Origin: Hemibagrus wyckioides
Lineage: Eukaryota; Chordata; Actinopteri; Siluriformes; Bagridae
Length of the DNA: 64,000 nt
Direction of reading: 5' to 3'
Assembly (NCBI RefSeq): GCF_019097595.1
Contig: NC_080714.1
Location: 23,296,759-23,360,758, forward strand
Of this stretch, positions 36,001 to 46,450 are shown in pieces (position 1 is the first letter of the stretch; each line of letters opens with the position of its first letter). A model generated the notes under the pieces. That model did no database searches and had not been told where the DNA came from. It was given only the letters and a program-made list of their open reading frames with translations. Position numbers and translations under genes: made by a program.

Positions 36001-39000
36001 AAGCAAGCTGTGGCGAAAATGCAAAATAAGGTAAATACGGAGTTTCTCTTCTGCGCCACAAGAAGTGCTTTTACTCACACGTAGTGCAAAGACAATAAAC
36101 TGTTGACTTTATGGATCGTCTGTGTGAAGGAGACAAAGACAAAACTAACCAAAAAATAAATAAATAAATGAAAACAATACAGGGAGAAAATCCGAAGTGT
36201 CGCGCATGTTTGTGAGAGGAACACTTCATGTCCATGAAAAGCACTACTCAAGCACTATATCAAGTGCACTCTGTTAGGAAATGGTGTGTACTGAAGAATT
36301 CTAGCGTGCAGCAAGGGAAATGCGGGGTTTCTCACAATACGACGATATGTCACGGTGAATAGCACCACGCTATTTTTATATATGTATATAATATATATAT
36401 AGATTGAAGTGTTTTTATACAAACTGATTACAATAAATTTTTTATACTTATAAATATAAGCAAACCTATATATTGTGGAAAATACTGTATTGCAAAGATT
36501 GTAAAGTCTTATCATACTTTTTGCCATATTGCCTAGCCCTACAACTCACCCGTTACGCATCACTCCTTTCTTGCAGCCTCTGCGTCCTTCACTTTTCGGT
36601 GTCTTCTCGGGAAAGAGCTTGGATGGGGGGTTCGGGGGGACTCTCGTCCTTAGTCGAAAGATACATTTCCTCTTCTTGATCTCCTTCCCGCAGAGAAACC
36701 TAAACAAATGATTCGGTGTTGCGTGTGAATTCGAATATATACAGTGTGATAATACGAGTGTATTAATATAATCCTATGATTCTGGCTTGCACACAGCAGA
36801 GAGAGAACATTTTTGGACCCATCAGCCGTGAGATTTAATCAGGGCTATGATATATATATATATATATAGTTCTAAAAACTGTCAGATAATTAGACGCAAT
36901 AGGTTTCCTTATGTCTTACTTGCTTTTGTAGTTGTTAAGAGCATCGAGGATGAGCTGGCCTCTCTCTGATGGAGGAGTGTTCGCAAGCTGGTGGAACAGG
37001 TACAAGAGTAAAAAGTGAGAAGCGGACCTTCCTCACTGGTGCTACACGAAACATTTTCTTCGCATTGCACCTTGAGCTGTCACTTTTAAATACAGAGTGG
37101 CAAAGTTAACGCTGATCTATTGTCAGGTTATGGAACACAACAAAGCAGTTTGTCGTTACACAAAGACCCTGCCTGCAAACACATGCCAAAACGACAACCA
37201 ATTACACGGTCAGTCAGGAAGAGTTTTGCATCTGTTATGAAAGCGCTCTCTGGCTGTGTGACCTTGCCCAGCTGGAAATGGTCCCAGTTGTTGCTGATGA
37301 AGCTGAGGATCTCCTCCAGTTCAAAGTACTTTTTCTTACTCTGTACTCCCAGGTTGTACAGGGCCAGATGGACCACATCCACCCTGATAAAAGAAAAAAT
37401 GACAAACACATTAAAATATATGGGAGGCTGTGAGCAGAAGTTTAGCCACCCTTTTACAGTAGATAAAGGAAAACTCCACCCTGAAAGACATGAATATGTT
37501 TATACAGAAATCGTTTCAAGGTGTTTAGAGACTGTGGTGCTAATTTGTTCGTTTGTGCTGTCTCGTGGTCATTATTTCATTTCATTTCATTTCATTGTCT
37601 GTTGCGCTTATCTGATCTATCCTCGGGTCACGGGGAGCCTGTGCCTATCTCGGGCGTCATCGGGCATCAAGGCAGGATACAACCTGGACGGAGTGCCAAC
37701 CCATCACAGGGCACACACACACACTCATTCACTCACACAATCACACACTACGGGCAATTTAGAGACTCCAATCAGCCTAGAAGCACGTCTTTGGACTGTG
37801 GGAAGAAACCCGAGCACCTGGAGGAAACTCACCAAGCACGGGGAGAACATGCAAACTCCACACACACAGCGAGCGGGAGCGAGACTCGAACCCAGGACGC
37901 TGTTTAGGTAGAAATGAAGTGCCGGCAAATCGCACTGCAGCAATATGAGCAGAGCGATTTGTTTGTGAAAGTTATCTTAGATTGTGTTAATTATAAAGAC
38001 TGCATGTCATTCAGGGTGGACTTTTCCTTTAAGTCTTCAAATTTTCTGGACAGAGTAAATCTGCATAGCCGTTGCATGCTGGAAAGAATCCAAAAACTGT
38101 CTGGCCAAGAGATTAAAGCCCATTTAAACCTTAGATTTTCTTGTCAGGAAGAAATTTAAATTATGGGCATTATGGGCTTTAAAGGCCAAAAAAAACAGCA
38201 CTGAGGCCAAGTAAATGATCTGATAAGGATTTCTAAATATATCTCCTGCTCTCATTTATCTCAGTTCTTAAAAGGGCATTATATTAGGTATTATTAATTA
38301 GGTAATGAAAGAAGAAAATATGTGTAGTATATGACTTGCATTACGGAGCCTGTAATGTAATGGCCTGAGTGATTTGCTCCTTGAATCAGATGACCTTCAT
38401 CTAACTAGAAAAATGATCAAGATGCAAGTGGCATTCTGGGATTTGGAAAACAAAACACAGAGGTTTTAAATCACTCATTAACTAGTCTCAGATACAGACA
38501 GGTGACAAATATAAAGGTTATGTAGTGGGTGCATTTTGTGATTGTGCTGGCATGGTCTGGCTCCACTTGTCAAATTAGAGAGAAGCGTCATGGCTAATCA
38601 ATACAAAGTCCTTCTGACTGATCATCTTTATGATGAAACCCATGATGAAACATTTATATGAGGGTTCAGAAGGAATTAATGAGGATGAAAATGATTTAAA
38701 TCAGATAGTATGGCCTTTACAGTGGTCAGATCTCAAATAGTCGAATGCCCATGTGAGATATGGGGTTCGGAATGATCGGTTTAGCAGCACTGTGTTATCA
38801 GATATTAAAACTGAGGGACTATCTTGTGGAATGATGGTGTTCATCGTCCTGGTACACTTCCAGAGACAATGCACAACTGACACCAAGCCATACTGATGCA
38901 ACTCTGGTGGCTTACAAACAACCCGTCTGTACACATCCCAGACAGATAAAGCGGCTCTTGGAGTCGTCATCAGTATTTATAGTATTGTCTACAGCAGTCG

Positions 39001-40230
39001 ATGTATTCTATACTTGTGACATGAACGTGGGAGCATTCAGTGGTGAAGGAAGAGGAACGGCATTTACCAGCGCAGAGCCAGGCGTTTGATGTACTCCACT
39101 CCCTTATTGCACACGGCACAAATGAACAAGTAAAACCTGTGAAAAGAAAAGAAAAAAGCAGCGGAAATGGACAGGGAGTACTTTATAAATGGCCAGCCTC
39201 TGAAAGGAGATGAATGGTGTTTTATACACAAGACAGCAATTTTAACACAATGATCTCCAACTATCCCCTAATGCATGCCATTTCCTTTGTGTGCTACCGC
39301 AGTGAACATACTGTTATAGATCACTTATCACAGGATGCTGTCCAAAAAACATTTCATTATCTCAGGTCCTTTTTAAAAACAATGGATCTAGCCATTTCTA
39401 TAAACTAAGTACATTTTAAAACGTCCGTATTAAGGGCTAGATTGGTTCTACATGTGGATGTGGGGCAAGATAATAACTATAAGAGCATCCCTTGGATTTT
39501 AGCCCTGTCTAAACTGGTGATGTCAGTAATTGTACTGTGCAGGCATTTTGAAAAGATTATTCTGTATTCTACCGTCTATAAAATGACCAACGTATGTAAA
39601 TACATAACTAAAGCCACCGGTAAATCTTGTTGGAAAAGATCTTCTGTGCTTTTTCTTATAGACTACCATCAAAGACACTCCAGGATGCTGTCTTTTACTT
39701 TATATTTATAATTCATAAAGGGACTGTATATCCTGTGCAAATCATACATCAATACAATACAATCAGATATTTCACTGACCACAGCGGTCTTGCTCTACTG
39801 TGCTACCGGTCATCTTTCTGAAAAACAGAAGAAATGATCATGTGACATAGATACGCACCTATCTCCGAACATCATGGATTCCTGCAGGCACTGTGTGCAT
39901 GCTTCGTGAAACCATTGCTCGCAGCGGAAACACTGCAACATTTTCAGGTACCATCTACGAGGAGATGGAAAGAAAAGATAATGGGACCTAATGCGCCGTG
40001 TTCTTATCAGACAGACAACTAATCAGACAGAGAAAATCTAATAAGTCAATTACGAGCTACTCGACTACAAGCTGAGCCAACTCAAACAGTGTGGAATGTG
40101 CAGGATGAGCTAATACACTCCATGTAGTGTAGGGGAATCAGAAGCAAGTATACAGGAGGGAGCATAATGATCCACTGCACTGTTCAAGGTCGGAGAGGAA
40201 GTGAAAAAATGGGAGACAAAACCACACAGA

Positions 40231-40273
<43 letters not shown>

Positions 40274-43200
40274 TGAAAGCAGGAGAAGTTGAGCAGAGGT
40301 AGAAAACGCATCCTCACTCTCCGGGGCCTCCACAGTAGCAGTAGCACTGCTGGTGGTTGGTGCGGTGCAGAGAGTCCCACTCTAACTCCTCGGCATTGTA
40401 GGTGAGCACTTGCTTCATGGCCTGCAGTGCTTTGGCAATCGGGCCCTTCTTTAGTGCGCCCCCTTTCTGCCAGAAATAAAAACACAGGCACAAGCGAGTT
40501 AGAACAGACCTGAATTATGTTCACTACTCCAGCAAACCAGATCTGTAATGCATGTGCAATTACCATCGTTTTACTCAAAAAAAAATTCTGGATATCGAAT
40601 AAAATAAAAATGTATACTGTGCCTCAGAGGTCCAAGCCTCCTGGTTCGATCCTGAGTTTTGATTTGTCTGCGTCAGTGTGGGATTCTTCCCACCTCCCAA
40701 AAAACAGTAAGTGAAACGGCTATGCTAGATACAAATTAGTGTTGGTGCCCTGAGATAGACATGCATTGCATCCAGCGTGCGTCATTCCTGCAATAAGATC
40801 TTTCCGCATTACACAAGGCTCTGGATTCACTGTAACCCTGACCAGGATGAAGCAGTCCCTATAAATGAATGAGCTGAATGTATTTTTGTAAAGCACTTCT
40901 TCAAAAGCTACATATGTGTAAATGAAGCTCTATATTTTGCACTTAATATAATTACTGGGTGCCCATGTATAAATACACGAAAAAAATGACGCGGTCAGAA
41001 ATTTAAGGCAGCTTAAATGTGCAAACGAGCATAAATCAGATAATTACAGTAAGCAGGTAAGGGTTCGAAACACTACTCATGCAATAGCAGGTGACTGAGT
41101 GGAAAAGGCTCTTGGGCAGAAATTACGTGAGGGTTGAGAATCATGGGAGTTTGTAGCATGCAACCTTGGGAGTTCTAGACACAGATGCGTCGCAAACTGA
41201 CAGGGTCTACGGAGGACTGTGTCTTTCATACGAGTAAAATCTCTCTCCTATTCTCCATTCTTGTCACCTCTTCACCATTTGGTTTAATGATATGTGTTTG
41301 CTTTAGCCTACAGGTGCAAACACAGGGCAATGTCTATGCAAATTGATCTCTCATAATGTTGTATCTTGTATCTCTTTTGGGAATACCTGAGCAACTCCTA
41401 TCATACACATCCTAGATATTTCCCCCATAAATCAACCCTTCACTAAATTACCTTTTCTATAGGGTGAATTTTATTTGTGTTCAGTCTGACTACTTGCTTT
41501 ATCCGAGCTTTGTGCCGGTGTAGGGTCAAAAAACGTAAATGCTACAGTAGACGTTGGCACCTCTGAGAATTGCCCCTTTGTTTCCTATATGTGTTTTTCT
41601 TGTCTGTGGTAATCACCCGTACCCTACAGATGCGGTCAGTAGAGAGCATGTGTTTAACTCTGTTACTATAAGGTTATGAGGTTGTTATAAGACATGGATC
41701 GATCGTAAGGAAAGCAACAAAACATGAGACTGAAAGACACGAGGCACACACTCACTCTCACTGCTAATGCAAAAATGCACTTTCTGCAGAACCAAGGCGA
41801 GAGGTCAGCTGAGCTCTCCACTTGCGGCATGTGGCACAGCTGGTGGTAGCCTGTCAGAAGAGGATGAGGGGGGGAAGAAAGAAAAACAGACAAGACAGTT
41901 GAGGGCATATGACAGGCTGCTGGTCTCAGAGGCACTTCGGCGCTGTAAATATAAAGAGTCTGAACTAATCCCTATGCAGAGAGAGTGCAGGGAGAGCCAA
42001 CTCCCTTGTGAGCAATTACACGCAGCACAGTCTTCCCCTCTGCCTCATCACCCAGCCTCAAAATACTCCTCTGTTTGCTTTGAAGACTGCATGGATTTTT
42101 ACCCAGACTGATGATGCCACAGCTCTGTCCCAGTTTACTGGTTGTTTTCCTACATCTTTGAAACTACAGAGGTTAAAAGTGAACGCTGCGCTTTGTGCTG
42201 TTGCATGACATTCTAATAACTTGTCAACAGTTCCCCTGATCTTTCATTCAGAAATAGCCGGCACTGGCTAGCAAGATCTGTTGTCGATTTGCTCGCTAGC
42301 TAGTTTTATATCTCTTGTGTCATTTAGCCAGCTTTATTCGGGAACTCGGTCTAGGCTTTCACATCTATTCGTCTGCTTGCTGAGCAAAATAGACACTTAG
42401 TTTGATTTACTTTTACACTGTGCATAATTAAACAGGCCAGAAAGGGGAAAAAACCCGGCAAAAATCACCCAAGCATGGCGAGCACAGTAGGGTTGTGGAT
42501 TTAATCTTGCATTTATCTTCTCTTTTTGTATGTTTGTCTATGTCTATGGCTCCTGTCCTCTGTTCTGGCTCAGTTTGGGAGTCAGGTGTCAGTTTAGCAG
42601 CTCAGAGACGATTCAGTGACGCGAGTCGATTCAGAGTCAAATAGCTCTCTTAGCGCTTTGTACTTGGAAGTAGACCGAGACTGCCTTGCAAAGATCCTTT
42701 CGTTCACACACACCAGGGTTTGATTCAAACCACCAAAATCTCTACAGCACCCTAACGAATACCGGCTAGCTTTGTTTTTTTGGCATACGTTATCCAGTTT
42801 TTTTTTTTTTTCTTTTCTTTAAACTTCTGCATATTCCCCTATTACACTGTACTGTCATGTCACATGTGCATTCACCCCTGACATATACCGCTGCATCTGC
42901 CTGGCTGATATTTGCATAGATGAAATTCTGTTCCACAAACTAACCTCATGCAAATGTGGGCTGAAAAAAAAAAACAACGACTCTCCGCTTTTCGGTGCTG
43001 AGAAGTGACTCACCGATTCCACATTTTCCGCAGATAAGGATTTTATTCTCAGACACCATCGTCATCTCGGAGCACACTGAGCATTTGGGCTCTTCTCCCG
43101 GAATGCCAGCTGAGTTTCACACACGAAAGAAAAAATTAAAAAAAATAATAAAACAGTCCAGCATAATTGCACATTCACATTATGTACATCACAGTCGGTG

Positions 43201-43510
43201 CACACACACACACACCCCCACACACACAACGTAACAATAATTTACTTGCACTCTTAGATCATCCAGGTTACATTTACCCACTGAAACTCACAAAACACTA
43301 ATTAGTGCGAGTGCCCTGAATCACATTAAAGTGACAGAAATCTACATGCTTCTTCACAGCTCCATGGAAACAGGCTACATGACTACAGCAGCAGTGTGTT
43401 GGTGGAGATGAAATCACGGACGCTGCTTACCGTGTTGTATGTCTTTCCAAAGCACCCAGAACTTGGAGTTGTCTTCAAACGTGACGAAGCAGCTCTGCTT
43501 TGAAGAGCTA

Positions 43511-43545
<35 letters not shown>

Positions 43546-45027
43546 ATGTAATGACTCGCATTTAACTGCTAAACATACATTTCTCTATGCAACGTCATAG
43601 GTGTGGCACACGATCCTGAGACGAGGTCCAGGCAGATTCTGTTAACTGACCATTCAAGCACTCTTCAGATCTAGATCTACATGAGCCTCTGAGTATTACT
43701 GGACATTTTTAGAGCCAAGTGAAAAGGGCAGCACAATTATACTTAACTAATAATCATGAACACTTAACCCAGACAAGCCATAGCATTTCCAGGTAACAGA
43801 AACAGCCATCTTTCTCCCATTTGAAATAAATAAGCCTACATTTTAGCCAAAGCAAGGAAATGCTTCTTGATTCACAATTTTAAGCCACAGTGCTGTTGTA
43901 TGGCAGACAGAGATTGCATATAATCGTTGACTCGGTGAAGATATCCATTAGGAAATGTTTATTTTGCCTTTTTGTGAGGAGTCTCCAGAGTCAGTGGTAA
44001 AGCTATTTCTTTAAACGCAAGAGAGCGATAACGGGAACGATCTTCGCAGTTCACTGGTATTCCACAAAGAGGAATAATTCATCATTAATAAATAAAATAA
44101 TGTTAGCTTTGGCAAACAGCCAGGGTTATATGTGTAACAGAAATTCTTATTTGGGTTTTGGCTGGAACATACGAACACCCCGTCGTTGATTCTTTTCCTG
44201 TGACAGCATTTCCCGTTGTGATTTATCCTACAGATATAAATAAATGCAATGTGCTGCGTATTGGAATAGTCTTTATGTGGGAAGCAGAGACGTGAAAATA
44301 TTCCGAGTGCACTCAGGACAAACCTTCACTCATCTTAAAGCACAGAAACTACTACTACGAGTACTAATAATAATAATAACGATGATGATGACCGAGAATG
44401 ATTAAAACTTATCGATTTACGTCTACAGATACAAAGAGTAAGGAACGGACACGCAGACTAGAAGATGGATGGGAAGCTTGCGAGTCAATTAAACAAAAAC
44501 CCTAATCTCAGCCAATTAGCCAACTTTAGATAAGCTCACCAATATCACAGGCAATTATGTTTAATTAATTAAGAAATCCGTACTCGGTAATTAAAATATT
44601 AATTACTCGTGAAGCCTTACACACAGGTCGGTCTGTAGCATAATTATCCTTTCTACTAGCGGCAAGGATTTATGTTGTGATGGTGAAGACTGTTTCGCTT
44701 CCCTTTATATGAAAAAGGTTCGACTGGATGAGAGATGTCTTTAACATGATAAATACATTCAGACTGCAAGACTGAGACAGAGCATACCGAAACACACACT
44801 GCTGCATGCATGGCTATGCTCCAGTGCTTCCAGTCACACTGACTCACCCTTTGGATCTTGCCCAAGTAATACAGGCCATCAGACCAGCGGCAGAGTACGT
44901 ACTGGCCCACAATCAGCTCGCTCTCCAGGTCAATGCAGTTTTTGTCGTGCTTGGGCAGCAGCCGCTTGGCCTCCAGGTCCTCCTCACCTACAGCCAGGTA
45001 GCCATCCCGGCACGCTCCCTCCAACAT
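24188..45027 (-). CDS. phf19: phf19 (PHD finger protein 19, Polycomb-like 3), 14 coding exons
   Basis: Accessory subunit of Polycomb repressive complex 2. In the family the Tudor domain binds H3K36me3, the extended-homology winged helix binds unmethylated CpG DNA and the C-terminal chromo-like domain contacts SUZ12. Coding segments on the minus strand: 45027-44848, 43512-43431, 43109-43014, 41850-41756, 40466-40318, 39954-39859, 39136-39068, 37383-37263, 36987-36920, 36699-36550, 32144-32078, 31327-31242, 29481-29386, 24521-24188. They sum to 1689 bases, all phases agree, and give 562 residues (human PHF19 is 580). Order: Tudor about 38-88, PHD1 about 95-145, PHD2 about 190-243, EH/winged helix about 250-370, SUZ12-binding C-terminus 531-562. 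The identity of PHF19 over MTF2 or PHF1 rests on the C-terminal residues ([25 protein letters not shown]) and on the adjacent traf1. Confidence 0.95.
24975..25380. mobile_element. MITE-like repeat with internally repeated ends
   Basis: The block tttacatggacactttttaa near 24986 recurs as tttacatgacacttttttaa near 25310, and ATCGGATTA/TAATCCGAT-type motifs occur in both orientations (about 25095, 25220, 25325, 25358). This resembles short non-autonomous fish DNA elements. It has no coding capacity. Exact ends and superfamily are undetermined. Confidence 0.55.
26880..27110 (+). repeat. Dispersed repeat, second copy
   Basis: Starts gagttctgattggtcggaag and ends around actctccagtgtcagcgctg, as in 10765-10990, but with an AAT-repeat interior. 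Confidence 0.55.
26985..27016. repeat. (AAT)n microsatellite
   Basis: AAT trinucleotide run inside the dispersed repeat. Confidence 0.95.
29386..29481 (-). CDS. phf19: phf19 exon 14: Ser/Thr-rich segment
   Basis: 96 bases, residues 420-452 ([20 protein letters not shown] then [12 protein letters not shown]), matching human [20 protein letters not shown]. Acceptor CCATAG, donor CAG|GTACTC. Confidence 0.92.
31242..31327 (-). CDS. phf19: phf19 exon 13
   Basis: 86 bases, residues 392-420 ([20 protein letters not shown] then LDELQSLK), matching human [21 protein letters not shown]. Acceptor CTGCAG, donor AG|GTGAGA. Confidence 0.93.
31660..31694. repeat. (GA)n tract
   Basis: GA dinucleotide run with interruptions, in the intron between exons 12 and 13. 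Confidence 0.85.
32078..32144 (-). CDS. phf19: phf19 exon 12: basic linker
   Basis: 67 bases, residues 369-391 ([20 protein letters not shown] then IPN), matching human [20 protein letters not shown]. A downstream CAG at 32134-32136 could serve as acceptor but gives a frame with a stop, so TAG at 32145-32147 is chosen. Donor AAC|GTAAGC. Confidence 0.85.
32951..34198 (+). mobile_element. Nearly intact Tc1 element (TIR family A)
   Basis: Ends are inverted: cactatattgccaaaagtat on the left and atacttttggcaatatagtg on the right, each flanked by TA as expected for Tc1/mariner target duplication. Length 1248 bases, close to a full-length Tc1. It contains one transposase reading frame with two in-frame stops. 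It is inserted into an older element within the phf19 intron between exons 11 and 12, in antisense orientation to that gene. Confidence 0.92.
33085..34116 (+). pseudogene. Tc1-like transposase, inactivated by two in-frame stops
   Basis: An ATG at 33085 opens a 1032-base frame, about 343 codons, the usual size for a Tc1 transposase. The N-terminal paired helix-turn-helix region begins [20 protein letters not shown]. The DD34E catalytic residues are visible in WSDES, in [10 protein letters not shown] and in DLNPIEHLW. The frame has no shift, but TGA stops occur at 33580-33582 (codon 166) and 33670-33672 (codon 196). So the enzyme cannot be made from this copy, although decay is slight. Confidence 0.92.
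34656..34732 (+). repeat. Fragment of a dispersed fish repeat
   Basis: Shares cgcttatct...cgggtcac.gggagcctgtgcc and tatctcgggc.tcat.gggca with the longer copy at 37590-37910. Only the first 75 bases are present. Confidence 0.7.
34740..36540. other. phf19 intronic sequence, no feature named
   Basis: Short (ATA) and (TA) tracts (about 34797, 36385) only. No exon, transposon or structured element recognised. Confidence 0.5.
36550..36699 (-). CDS. phf19: phf19 exon 11: basic DNA-binding loop of EH domain
   Basis: 150 bases, residues 319-369 ([20 protein letters not shown] then [12 protein letters not shown]). The IKKRKC motif, residues 326-331, is the Lys-rich wing loop that in MTF2 and PHF1 enters the major groove at CpG sites. 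Acceptor GTTTAG, donor GG|GTGAGT. Confidence 0.92.
36920..36987 (-). CDS. phf19: phf19 exon 10
   Basis: 68 bases, residues 297-319 ([20 protein letters not shown] then KS). Corresponds to human [22 protein letters not shown]. Acceptor CCACCAG, donor AA|GTAAGA. Confidence 0.92.
37263..37383 (-). CDS. phf19: phf19 exon 9: start of extended-homology domain
   Basis: 121 bases, residues 256-296 ([20 protein letters not shown] and on to LGK). Almost identical to the human segment. The acceptor is TATCAG. The donor is AAG|GTCACA, an unusually weak GT site with C at +3. Confidence 0.93.
37590..37912. mobile_element. Dispersed fish repeat, about 320 bases
   Basis: Contains gagcctgtgcctatctcggg, cgggcaatttagagactcca and ctttggactgtgggaagaaa, blocks I recognise as a very common teleost repeat. 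It ends gcgagactcgaacccaggac, whose complement has a tRNA B-box-like GGTTCGAGTC, so it may be SINE-related in minus orientation. It lies in the intron between phf19 exons 8 and 9. The frames spanning it and exon 9 are not a gene. Confidence 0.65.
38705..38930 (+). pseudogene. Degenerate Tc1-like transposase C-terminal remnant
   Basis: The order of motifs (cagtggtcagatctcaaata, then gaatgcccatgtgagatatg, then ggaatgatggtgttcatc, then cttccagagacaatgcac) follows the end of a fish Tc1-like transposase gene: catalytic-Glu region, helix, then the SMPR-type C-terminus. Several stops and shifts. No terminal repeats seen. It lies in the phf19 intron just downstream of exon 8. Confidence 0.45.
39068..39136 (-). 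CDS. phf19: phf19 exon 8: end of PHD2
   Basis: 69 bases, residues 233-256 ([20 protein letters not shown] then LRW). Supplies the last CxxC pair of PHD2. Acceptor TTCACAG, donor CTG|GTAAAT. Confidence 0.92.
39859..39954 (-). CDS. phf19: phf19 exon 7: core of PHD2
   Basis: 96 bases, residues 201-233 ([20 protein letters not shown] then [11 protein letters not shown]). Provides the CxxC and HxxC zinc pairs of PHD2. Acceptor TCGTAG, donor ATAG|GTGCGT. Confidence 0.94.
   Translation of the reverse strand: MVPENVAVFPLRAMVSRSMHTVPAGIHDVRR
40228..40268. repeat. (GA)n microsatellite
   Basis: GA dinucleotide run about 50 bases beyond the exon 6 donor. Confidence 0.95.
40318..40466 (-). CDS. phf19: phf19 exon 6: PHD1-PHD2 linker and start of PHD2
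   Basis: 149 bases, residues 152-201. Reads [20 protein letters not shown] and later [20 protein letters not shown]. The EELEWDS...[11 protein letters not shown] block is nearly invariant in vertebrate PHF19. Acceptor TGGCAG, donor GA|GTGAGG. Confidence 0.94.
40620..40880 (+). repeat. Degenerate dispersed fish repeat
   Basis: Contains ctggttcgatcctgagtttt, ttcccacctcccaaaaaaca, tgccctgagatagacatgca and gtaaccctgaccaggatgaa. These are diverged versions of a widespread teleost repeat. It lies in the phf19 intron between exons 5 and 6. Confidence 0.6.
40890..41750. other. phf19 intronic sequence
   Basis: Nothing recognised apart from ordinary intron sequence before exon 5. Confidence 0.5.
41756..41850 (-). 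CDS. phf19: phf19 exon 5: second half of PHD1
   Basis: 95 bases, residues 120-151 ([20 protein letters not shown] then [12 protein letters not shown]). Supplies H122, C125, C141 and C144 of PHD1. Acceptor CTGACAG, donor AGA|GTGAGT. Confidence 0.93.
41860..42990. other. phf19 intron between exons 4 and 5
   Basis: Holds only T- and A-rich tracts (42790-42820, 42965-42975). No repeat family or exon recognised. Confidence 0.5.
43014..43109 (-). CDS. phf19: phf19 exon 4: linker and first half of PHD1
   Basis: 96 bases, residues 88-120 ([20 protein letters not shown] then [12 protein letters not shown]). Contains zinc ligands C97, C100, C114 and C117. Acceptor CTCAG, donor ATCG|GTGAGT. Strong match to the human EEPKCNIC and LICGKCGLGYH segments. 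Confidence 0.93.
43431..43512 (-). CDS. phf19: phf19 exon 3: second half of Tudor domain
   Basis: 82 bases, residues 61-88 ([20 protein letters not shown] and on to KDIQH). F72 and F78 complete the aromatic cage; human PHF19 has Tyr at the second of these. The acceptor is TGTAG immediately after a (TG)15 microsatellite with no normal pyrimidine tract. The donor is ACG|GTAAGC. Skipping would shift the reading frame. Confidence 0.93.
43515..43544. repeat. (CA)15 microsatellite forming the exon 3 splice acceptor tract
   Basis: On the transcribed strand this is (UG)15 directly followed by UAG at the 3' splice site of phf19 exon 3. UG runs of this length are known binding sites of TDP-43 and CELF proteins in other vertebrate genes. 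Confidence 0.9.
43960..44015 (+). repeat. Fragment of the TCTCCAG-core dispersed repeat
   Basis: gaggagtctccagagtcagt resembles the block at 7940, 10930 and 27065. The match is short. Confidence 0.35.
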
Positions 45028-45051
45028 CCTTAACACGCTCGTTTAGATTTC
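44848..45051 (-). CDS. phf19: phf19 exon 2: start codon and first half of Tudor domain
   Basis: Acceptor TTTACAG before 45051, then 24 bases of 5' UTR with an in-frame TAA 18 bases before the ATG at 45027. That stop fixes this ATG as the first possible start in the frame. It encodes residues 1-60, ending [20 protein letters not shown], and the donor is AGG|GTGAGT. W48 and Y54 are the first two positions of the aromatic cage that binds methyl-lysine. Confidence 0.93.
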
Positions 45052-46363
45052 CTGTAAAGAAACAGGAAGGATATAATCAGTGAAATATAAAAAAAAAAGG
45101 TCACGTGTGCTGAGGTCATTTCCTGTTAAATTAGACCACAGAGAAGGTAATAAATGCTCAGACACCTCCAGATTTCACATTACAGTACTAGCTTTTGACA
45201 CATTCTGAGGTTTCTGTAGTGTCATGCTTCTCCGAGTGCGTAAATGAATGAGGTGTGAGTGAATTCGGGGCATACGATCTTATCTTCATCTTAAGAATCA
45301 TGGACATGTTCATTTGGACTCGATGGAAATCCTTGCATTGTTAAGATGGGGTCGGAGTTTTTCCCCCATATATTAGGACACGTAGTGTAGCGCTTCTCAA
45401 ATCCGGGCAGCTATCAATGCAATGAAAGAAAGTGGAGAACCTAGAATCGGTCAACATCCAACCAATCAGGATGAAGCTCGCTTGTACGTACAGAAAGCTC
45501 AGCTACTACTACTCTAGCATTCAGCCTGCATGTCTGTAATCTTTGGTGAAGCTGTATTGGTTTGAATTACAGCGTTAATCGACTTGACATACATGCGTGA
45601 AACAAACATGAATATCAGGCACGTTATCTTGCTCTAATTTCATATGCATTCGGGGTGCGAGGCATGAAACTGATCTTATCGAATCGAAACTGAGCCCAAG
45701 ATTTTGGTGAGATACGAGCAGGTGCTGGATGAACAGCAGGATGCTTTCGCTTGTTGCCAGACTATGACTGTGTGCCCCGGCAGCAGCATCTGTACAAGCA
45801 GGTGTTATATGCGTGTTATTACAGCTTGCATAGCGATTCTATAGCATTGCGCTAACTTACGTTAAAGCAGGGCTGGACGACAAAACTTCTGCCAGAGTTT
45901 TTATGTAAATGTGTTCAGTTTAGGACAATCGGGGACAAACCCATAATACAACAAGAAGGCTGCGCTACTGTGACAGTATTATACAAGACAATCAAGCATG
46001 ATATTGGAAACCACGGGACAGTTTTAGTTTAGTTAACATGGAATTAAATTTCAAAATACTCTGGTATTTTGTATCATTAAATATCCGTAGCGTGAGATAC
46101 AAGACGCTCACGTTGTTTTTATTGATCTATGTATTCTGCATGGACCCTATGGCTGTTAGAGTACTGTTAAACACAATTAACAGGACAATCGTTGAGCGTT
46201 GAATTAGAACCGCTTATTCTGATCCCTATAAAAGTGTTGAAAAGTGGTGTGTGTGTGTGTGAGCCAGAGGGAGCAGACAGAAGAAAGATATGGGTGGATG
46301 GTTTAAACATGAATGGATTAGCCCAACTTGTCTTAACTCTGTGCTCTGAAAATCGCAAACACA

Positions 46364-46450
46364 TACAGTGCTGTGCAAAAGTTTTGGCGCCCCACAAAAA
46401 ATTACACATTATTAGAGATTTGATGATTTCTACATAAATAAGTGCGTAAA
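46364..46450 (+). mobile_element. Terminal remnant of a Tc1-like element
   Basis: tacagtgctgtgcaaaagtt followed by ttggcgcccc has the form of a Tc1 terminal inverted repeat (CAGTGCTGTGCAAAAGTTTT type). No matching right end or transposase was found nearby. Confidence 0.5.

Noticed and set aside
37120..37911. 263-codon plus-strand frame
   Set aside because: It crosses phf19 exon 9 in antisense and a dispersed repeat, and no domain is visible. A chance frame.
37895..37912. Possible tRNA gene from the GGTTCGAGTC box on the minus strand
   Set aside because: No cloverleaf can be formed; it is the edge of a dispersed repeat.
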